A stretch of DNA of 11,597 nt, from positions 1 to 11,597 of the forward strand of contig JAMFSG010000202.1 of the NCBI GenBank assembly GCA_026225155.1, written 5' to 3'. Each line of letters starts with the position of its first letter. The first letter of the stretch is position 1. Source of the DNA: Verrucomicrobiota bacterium. Its GTDB lineage: Bacteria; Verrucomicrobiota; Verrucomicrobiia; Limisphaerales; UBA11358. The position numbers were made by a program, and so were the translations under genes. The notes beneath the pieces were generated by a model that was not told the DNA's origin, searched no databases, and saw only the letters and a list, made by a program, of their open reading frames with translations. Positions 7,033-11,597 of this stretch are shown piece after piece.

Positions 7033-7037
7033 ATGGT
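7010..7037 (+). promoter_or_regulatory. Sigma70-type promoter for the RHH gene and possibly ddl-ftsQAZ
   Basis: TTGACT (7010-7015) is one mismatch from the -35 consensus, the spacer is 16 bp, and TATGGT (7032-7037) serves as -10. The expected transcription start is about 7043-7045, at the ATG of the small regulator, so the transcript may be leaderless. The -35 overlaps the last base of the second operator repeat and the -10 overlaps the third, so a bound repressor would block polymerase. It is the best promoter visible in the window. Confidence 0.65.
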
Positions 7038-7043
7038 TTCGGC

Positions 7044-7247
7044 ATGATATCGATCACGCTCAAGGGTGTCCCGAAAGATGTGCATGAAGCTTTGAAAAAA
7101 CGGGCGGCGGTGCATCGGCGCAGCTTGAATAATGAAGTGATTTTTACGCTGGAATCAAGCATGGGTCTCGTTTCGCAGGAGATTGGCCGGGCGCAGGAAT
7201 CGCCGAAAGTTGTCAAAACAAAATCCGTGGCCAAAAAACGTTCATGA
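7044..7247 (+). CDS. Orphan ribbon-helix-helix (FitA/Arc-like) DNA-binding protein
   Basis: A 67-residue protein matching the RHH fold of FitA/Arc-type antitoxins. A beta strand (ISITLK, 2-7) is followed by the turn GVPKD, helix A (about 11-24, VHEALKKRAAVHRR) and helix B (27-39, SLNNEVIFTLESS). The tail (52-67) is rich in Lys/Arg and may add DNA affinity. RHH dimers insert the strand into the major groove; here that would be the TGGTTGCG sites just upstream. The ATG at 7044 is chosen over an in-frame TTG at 7026 because the latter lies inside the -10 and operator. No ribosome binding site precedes it. FitA/VapB antitoxins are usually followed by a PIN-domain toxin, but here the next gene is ddl, so this is an orphan antitoxin or a domesticated repressor. 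It interrupts the murB-ddl pair. Confidence 0.85.
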   Translation: MISITLKGVPKDVHEALKKRAAVHRRSLNNEVIFTLESSMGLVSQEIGRAQESPKVVKTKSVAKKRS

Positions 7248-7302
7248 CAAATTTCTCAATCTGTCGGAGTTGAAATTGTGGGTTGTAAATTTACCAAACA
7301 AG

Positions 7303-8205
7303 GTGAATCAGAAATTGAACATCGCGGTGATGCTGGGCGGGCCGAGCGCGGAACGCGAAGTTTCGTTGCGCACGGGCACGGCGGTCACGAAGGCGTTGCG
7401 TTCGCTCGGCCATGAAGTTTCAGAAGTGGATCCGCAAAATGGCACGTTTGTTTTGCCGCCGAAGACGGACGTGGTTTTTCTCGCGTTGCATGGAACTTAC
7501 GGCGAGGACGGCACGGTGCAAAAACAGTTGGATAAATTGGGCGTGATTTACACGGGCTGCGACGCGGAAGCGAGCCGCATCGCGTTCGACAAAGTGCTGA
7601 CGAAAGAAGCGTGCATCAAGACCGGTGTGCCGACAGCGAAATTTTTGACGGTCAGTTCGCCGCAGATTCCGTTTCCGAAAAATTTTGCACCGCCGCTCGT
7701 CGCGAAACCGTCGCGACAAGGTTCCAGCGTGGGTTTGCAATTTGTGGAACGCGTCGAAGAATGGTCGGGCGCATTGACGGAATCACTGAAATTTGATTCG
7801 GAAGTTTTGGTTGAGGAGAAAATTGTCGGACGCGAAACGACGGTGGCGATCGTGGGTGATGAAGTTTTTCCGATCGTGGAGATTTGTCCGAAAGTCGGCA
7901 CTTACGATTACAAAAATAAATACACGGCGGGCGCTACCGAATATTTTTGCCCGGCAAATTTTGATGCGGCGACGACCAAGAAAATTCAAGCCGCCGCGCT
8001 CGGCGCCTTCAAAGCCGTTGGCGGACGCGATTACGCGCGCGTGGATGTGATGGTGCGCGCGGATGGTTCACCGATCGTGCTGGAAGTGAACACGCTGCCC
8101 GGCATGACCGAGACAAGTTTATTGCCGAAAGCGGCGGCGGCGGCGGGATTAAATTACGCGCAACTTTGCCAGCGCATGATTGATCTGGCGTTGGAGCGGA
8201 AATGA
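7303..8205 (+). CDS. ddl: D-alanine--D-alanine ligase
   Basis: ATP-grasp enzyme that joins two D-Ala residues to make the dipeptide used by MurF. With GTG 7303 it has 300 residues (E. coli DdlB has 306). Motifs are LGGPSAEREVSLR (11-23, with Glu17), HGTYGEDG (63-70), KPSRQGSSVG (135-144), VGRETTVAIVG (175-185), YDYKNKY (201-207, where Tyr201 supports D-Ala rather than D-lactate as acceptor), RVDVMV (246-251) and the metal site LEVNTLPGM (260-268, with Glu261 and Asn263). The start is uncertain. GTG 7303 gives the usual family N-terminus, while in-frame TTG 7276 has a better-spaced GGAG (7266-7269) and would add nine residues. The long upstream extension to 7183 overlaps the RHH gene and is rejected. 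The gene may be expressed from the promoter at 7010. Confidence 0.94.
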   Translation: MNQKLNIAVMLGGPSAEREVSLRTGTAVTKALRSLGHEVSEVDPQNGTFVLPPKTDVVFLALHGTYGEDGTVQKQLDKLGVIYTGCDAEASRIAFDKVLTKEACIKTGVPTAKFLTVSSPQIPFPKNFAPPLVAKPSRQGSSVGLQFVERVEEWSGALTESLKFDSEVLVEEKIVGRETTVAIVGDEVFPIVEICPKVGTYDYKNKYTAGATEYFCPANFDAATTKKIQAAALGAFKAVGGRDYARVDVMVRADGSPIVLEVNTLPGMTETSLLPKAAAAAGLNYAQLCQRMIDLALERK

Positions 8206-8214
8206 AAAATTAAA

Positions 8215-9180
8215 ATGTGGTTCAAGCGCGAAAATAAAAATCGAAACCGGCGCGTGGGGCGCGGGCACATACTGGACGTGAAATTGCGTTCGGATCAGGT
8301 GCGCGCGACGCGCATCCGTTTGGTGGCGATCGCCTGCGCGGTCGTGTTCGGCACTTTTTTCGGCTTATATATAATATGGCGGAGCGGCGAATTTGTGCTC
8401 GATAAATTTGTTTACGAAAATCCCGATTTCGCGATCCAGACGGTGGAAGTCCATACGGACGGCGTGATCGCGCCGGAACAATTGCGCCGCTGGGCGGGCG
8501 TGAAAATCGGCGCGAATCTCATTGCCCTTGATCTTGCCTCCGTGAAACGCAATCTGGAAATGGTTTCGGCCATTGATTCGGTTTCGGTCGAACGCGTGCT
8601 GCCGCAATCGCTGAAAATCCGTGTGACGGAACGCACGCCGATCGCACAGGTCAATGTGCCGCGCACGGATGCGACGGGCGGCATTGCGATTTCCGTTTTT
8701 CAATTGGATGCGAACGGCGAAGTATTGCTGCCGCTCGACCCGCGTCAATGCACGGTTCCATTGTTGCAGGCGGACACGCAATTGCCGGTGGTTTCCGGTT
8801 TGAATATTTTTCAACTGCAACCCGGCCATCGCCTCGAATCGCCGCAACTGCACGCGGCGTTGCGACTGCTGACCGCGTTCAGCCATTCGCCGATGTTCGG
8901 GCTGGTGGATTTGCGGCGCATTGATGTTTCCGCGCCGGGCGTGGTCATCGCGACGACGGGGCAGGGCAGCCAGATTACTTTCGGCCTCGACGATTTGGAT
9001 CAGCAATTGCGTCGCTGGCGGCAGATTTACGACCTGGGTTTGCGCCAGGGCAAAACGATTGCGTCCATTGATTTGGCGGTGGCGAATAATGTGCCGGTGA
9101 ACTGGGTCGTGGCGAATGCCGCACCCACTGCGACTCCCCGGCCGGCGAGAACAATCAGACCAAGGAGAAACAATGTTTGA
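8215..9180 (+). CDS. ftsQ: Cell division protein FtsQ/DivIB
   Basis: Bitopic division protein that links early and late divisome parts through FtsB/FtsL. It has 321 residues: a basic cytoplasmic N-terminus (1-35), one membrane helix (about 36-55, ending LYIIW) and a POTRA domain (about 72-141). The POTRA region carries the hallmark pattern AIQTVEVHTDGVIAPEQL...GANLIALDL...AIDSVSVERVLPQSLKIRVTER. It is followed by the beta domain (about 142-300), which ends in IASIDLAVANNVPVNW. The C-terminus is Pro/Arg-rich. ATG 8215 lies nine bases after the ddl stop. The 3' end overlaps ftsA by 8 bp, and the last codons contain the ftsA ribosome binding site, so the two are probably translationally coupled. 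FtsQ is weakly conserved, but order and architecture make the call firm. Confidence 0.92.
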   Translation: MWFKRENKNRNRRVGRGHILDVKLRSDQVRATRIRLVAIACAVVFGTFFGLYIIWRSGEFVLDKFVYENPDFAIQTVEVHTDGVIAPEQLRRWAGVKIGANLIALDLASVKRNLEMVSAIDSVSVERVLPQSLKIRVTERTPIAQVNVPRTDATGGIAISVFQLDANGEVLLPLDPRQCTVPLLQADTQLPVVSGLNIFQLQPGHRLESPQLHAALRLLTAFSHSPMFGLVDLRRIDVSAPGVVIATTGQGSQITFGLDDLDQQLRRWRQIYDLGLRQGKTIASIDLAVANNVPVNWVVANAAPTATPRPARTIRPRRNNV

Positions 9181-10402
9181 CGATTCCAACATCATAGCGG
9201 GACTCGAAATCGGCACGGCGAAAATCTGTGTCGTGGTCGGCGAACAAACCGCCGACGGTGCGCCGAACATCATCGGCATCGGGCAATCGCGTTCTCGCGG
9301 CGTGCGCAAGGGCGAGATCATCAACACCGAACAGGTCGAGGAAGATTTGCGCGCCGCTATGTCCGAGGCCGAGCAGATGGCCGATGTCGAAATCCGCAGC
9401 GTTTATCTCGGCGTGAGCGGCGGCCACATCCGCGGTTTTAATAATCGCGGCATGCACACCGTTGTTTCCGCCGATCGCGAAATCACGGAAGACGATGTTC
9501 AAGATGTCATCAAAAATGCGAAAGCGATCAATTTGCCCGCCGAAAACACGGTCATTCACGCCGTGCGGCAACATTTTTTTGTGGACGGTCATGACGGCGT
9601 GACGAATCCCGTCGGCATGCTTGGCCAGCGACTCGAAGTGGACATGCACGTCATCCACGGCAACGCGAACCGACTGCAAAATGCCATCCGGCTCGTGCGC
9701 GGCACGCAGCTCGAAGTGGACGAAATTGTTTTCAACGGCATCGCCTCGTCGCTCGCGTTGTTGAGCAACGATCAAAAGGAACTTGGCGCGCTCGTGATTG
9801 ACACCGGCGGCGGCACGACGGAATTCGTGGTTTATTCCGACGGCGCGATCCGGCACACCGGCGTGCTCGCGGTCGCCGGCGACCACGTTTCCAACGATCT
9901 CGCCTACGGTTTGAAAGTGCCGTTGAGCCGCGCGGAAAAATTAAAATTGGAGCACGGCAACGCAATGGTCGTCGAAGCGTCGAAAAATTCGACCATCACG
10001 ATCACGAACGAACTCGGCCTCGCGTTGAAATCCATCAACACCGGCCACTTGCAACGCATCATGTCGCTGCGGCTCGAGGAAATTTTCCAGCTCATCGCGC
10101 AGGAACTCGAACAAGCCGGTCTGTCCGATTATCTGCGCGCCGGTGTTTTTCTGTGTGGCGGCGGTTCGCGCGTGCCGGGCATCGTCGCGCTCGCGGAAAA
10201 TGTTTTCCAGATGAACGTCACGCTTGGAAAAGCCAGCGCCATCAGCGGTTTGACTGCCGCGCTGGATCAGCCGGAATTCGCCGCCGCCATCGGTCTGGTG
10301 AAATACGGCTCGCTCAAAAAACGCCAGCGCGTGAAACGTCCCAGCATTTTCCGTCCGACCATTTTCAAGGACGTGATGGGAAAAATCATGCAACGCTCCT
10401 GA
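9173..10402 (+). CDS. ftsA: Cell division protein FtsA
   Basis: Actin-like ATPase that tethers FtsZ filaments to the membrane and recruits later divisome proteins. It has 409 residues from ATG 9173, which is preceded by a strong AAGGAG (9162-9167). The longer in-frame extension into ftsQ is rejected. The ATP site looks intact: GLEIGTAKI (10-18), VIDTGGGTTEF (208-218) and LCGGGSRVPG (327-336). Domain 1C contains SVYLGVSGGHI (76-86), and the FtsA-typical NPVGMLG (145-151) is present. The C-terminus ends in an amphipathic helix (about 397-409, IFKDVMGKIMQRS) that fits the membrane-targeting sequence. It closely resembles the E. coli protein throughout. ftsZ follows after 15 bases, so the partner pair is kept even though FtsZ has diverged. 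Confidence 0.97.
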   Translation: MFDDSNIIAGLEIGTAKICVVVGEQTADGAPNIIGIGQSRSRGVRKGEIINTEQVEEDLRAAMSEAEQMADVEIRSVYLGVSGGHIRGFNNRGMHTVVSADREITEDDVQDVIKNAKAINLPAENTVIHAVRQHFFVDGHDGVTNPVGMLGQRLEVDMHVIHGNANRLQNAIRLVRGTQLEVDEIVFNGIASSLALLSNDQKELGALVIDTGGGTTEFVVYSDGAIRHTGVLAVAGDHVSNDLAYGLKVPLSRAEKLKLEHGNAMVVEASKNSTITITNELGLALKSINTGHLQRIMSLRLEEIFQLIAQELEQAGLSDYLRAGVFLCGGGSRVPGIVALAENVFQMNVTLGKASAISGLTAALDQPEFAAAIGLVKYGSLKKRQRVKRPSIFRPTIFKDVMGKIMQRS

Positions 10403-10417
10403 ACTGAAAGGCTCGAT

Positions 10418-11597
10418 ATGGAAACTGAAAACCAGAATCCGGTTGCGGAAACCGCGCCAGCACCCGGCAAACCCGCCGTGAAAATTTTCGGTGTCGGCAA
10501 TGCCGGCATCGCGCTGCTCGGCGCGCTCGCCACGCCGGAATTTGCGGATGCGGAATTCGCCGTCATTAACACCGATGCGCCCTCGCTTGCCGCGTCGTCC
10601 GCGCCGGTCAAGATCCATCTCGAAAGCAAATTGCTGCGCGGACTCGGTTCCGGCGGCGATCCCGACCGCAGCCGCGCGCTTGCGGAAGAACAATTTTCCA
10701 CGCTCAAAAATACCTGCGTCGGTGCCGATGTGGTTTTCATCGTTGCCGGACTTGGCGGCGGTGCCGGCAGCGGCATCAGCCCCGTGCTCGCCCGCGCCGC
10801 GCGCGAAGCCGGTGCGCTCGTCCTCGCCTTTGTTTCGCAGCCGTTCGATTGCGAAGGCAACCGTCGCGAAGCCCAGGCACAGACCGCGCTCGAACAATTA
10901 AAAACCGCCGCCGACGGCGTGATCTGCCTGCCGAACCAGAAAATCTTCAAGCTCATTGACGAGAACACCAGCGTGCTCGACACCTTCCGCGTCACCGGCG
11001 GATTTCTCATCGAAGGCGTGCGCGGCGTCTGGCAATTGATCACGCGCCCCGGATTGATCCAGGTCCATTTCTCCGAACTCTGCGCGCTCATCCGCGACCG
11101 TCACGCGGAAAGCGCCTTCGCGTTTGTCGAGACTGCCGGTCCCGGCCGTTCGCGCGAAGCCGTGGAAAAGATTCTCGCCCATCCGCTGTTCGACGAAGGC
11201 CGCGCCCTCGCCGAATCCGACGCCGTGCTCGTGAGCCTGACGGCGGGAAACGATCTGACCATGGCCGAAGTCAACCGCGTGATGGAACAGATCAAACGCC
11301 AGTGCGGACGCGCGCAGATCATCATGGGCGCGGCGATGGAAGTGGATTTCAAGAACCGCCTGTGCGTCACCGTCATCGCGGCGAAGCAGAATGTGACGGC
11401 GGATAAAGCCGCGCCGCGACCGGAGAACAGCCGGGAAATCCCGTCGTCACCGGCGCGACGCGGATTGCCGATGGAAAGCAATCCCCGCAAACGGCCGGCC
11501 AATAAGAAACCGGTGCAGACGCAACTGCCCTTCACGATCGTCTCCAAAGGCCGGTTCGATAAAAGCGAACCGACGTTGCATCACGGCGAAGACCTGG
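10418..11597 (+). CDS. ftsZ: Divergent FtsZ (3' partial) with altered GTPase motifs
   Basis: Tubulin-like division GTPase; 393 residues are visible and the window ends inside the C-terminal conserved tail (GRFDKSEP then GEDL). ATG 10418 is preceded by GAAAGG (10405-10410). FtsZ features kept are INTDAPSL (50-57), LLRGLGSGGDP (72-82), PFDCEGNRR (142-150), LPNQK (171-175), RPGLI (210-214) and the TAGNDLTMAEV run (275-285). Key nucleotide-site residues are changed. The T1 loop reads GVGNAG (25-30) instead of GVGGGG. The tubulin signature reads GGGAGSG (113-119) with Ala116 for Thr. The helix-7 segment usually AAND reads VTGG (192-195). The T7 loop reads QVHFSE (215-220) where NxDFAD is usual, so Asn, Asp and Asp become Gln, His and Glu. 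The linker (about 325-375) is Pro/Lys/Arg-rich. It may be the main FtsZ of a divergent lineage or a hydrolysis-poor form. Confidence 0.9.
   Translation, partial: METENQNPVAETAPAPGKPAVKIFGVGNAGIALLGALATPEFADAEFAVINTDAPSLAASSAPVKIHLESKLLRGLGSGGDPDRSRALAEEQFSTLKNTCVGADVVFIVAGLGGGAGSGISPVLARAAREAGALVLAFVSQPFDCEGNRREAQAQTALEQLKTAADGVICLPNQKIFKLIDENTSVLDTFRVTGGFLIEGVRGVWQLITRPGLIQVHFSELCALIRDRHAESAFAFVETAGPGRSREAVEKILAHPLFDEGRALAESDAVLVSLTAGNDLTMAEVNRVMEQIKRQCGRAQIIMGAAMEVDFKNRLCVTVIAAKQNVTADKAAPRPENSREIPSSPARRGLPMESNPRKRPANKKPVQTQLPFTIVSKGRFDKSEPTLHHGEDL

Noticed and set aside
7183..7302. N-terminal extension of ddl back to 7183
   Set aside because: It would overlap the RHH gene by 65 bp, and the extra residues do not resemble Ddl. 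GTG 7303 or TTG 7276 is a better start.
7044..8205. A complete toxin-antitoxin pair
   Set aside because: Only the antitoxin-like RHH protein is present. The gene that follows is a clear D-Ala-D-Ala ligase, and the 55 bp between them hold no toxin remnant.
8365..9327. Long minus-strand open frame (320 codons) opposite ftsQ
   Set aside because: It lies wholly opposite well-supported ftsQ and the start of ftsA, and its product is Arg/His/Gln-rich and low in motif content. It is an antisense shadow caused by the codon bias.
9941..10897. Minus-strand open frame (318 codons) opposite ftsA and ftsZ
   Set aside because: The composition is typical of a shadow frame, with no recognisable domain, and the opposite strand carries two certain genes.

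Overview
The window is a single-strand (+) run of the division and cell-wall (dcw) cluster. The gene order is murF (5'-truncated) - mraY - [290 bp without a recognised gene] - LysM-domain envelope protein - ftsW - murG - murB - [promoter/operator + small ribbon-helix-helix regulator] - ddl - ftsQ - ftsA - ftsZ (3'-truncated). Genes are tightly packed, often overlapping or a few bases apart, and no RNA genes, IS elements or CRISPR arrays were seen. The base composition is moderately GC-rich. The two-LysM protein ahead of ftsW and the style of the FtsZ and FtsQ sequences suggest Verrucomicrobiota (Pedosphaera/Limisphaerales-like) or a relative. That placement rests on recall of family resemblance, not on a search.

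Left block (1-2529): MurF and MraY make UDP-MurNAc-pentapeptide and then lipid I. The usual next gene, murD, is not there; its place holds about 290 bp of apparently non-coding DNA with a 9-bp inverted repeat. Middle block (2820-6036): a membrane-anchored or lipoprotein LysM protein, the SEDS glycan polymerase FtsW, and MurG, which converts lipid I to lipid II. MurG carries an in-frame heptamer-repeat insertion and a His/Cys-rich tail. murC, commonly found between murG and murB, is also missing: murB starts 3 bases after murG.

Right block (6040-11597): MurB, with Cys where the proton-donating Ser is usual, is followed by an accessory unit. This has a sigma70-type promoter embedded in three copies of an 8-bp half-site and an orphan FitA/Arc-like ribbon-helix-helix protein with no toxin partner. 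Then come Ddl, FtsQ, FtsA and FtsZ. The promoter could drive ddl-ftsQ-ftsA-ftsZ, which would place part of the division machinery under the small repressor.

The most striking feature is the FtsZ. Its overall fold, its position after a normal FtsA and its C-terminal tail are FtsZ-like. However, the glycine-rich T1 loop, the tubulin signature Thr, the helix-7 guanine-contact segment and the three catalytic T7-loop residues are all substituted. It may have altered or no GTP hydrolysis. No wholly novel system is evident beyond this FtsZ and the regulator embedded in the cluster.
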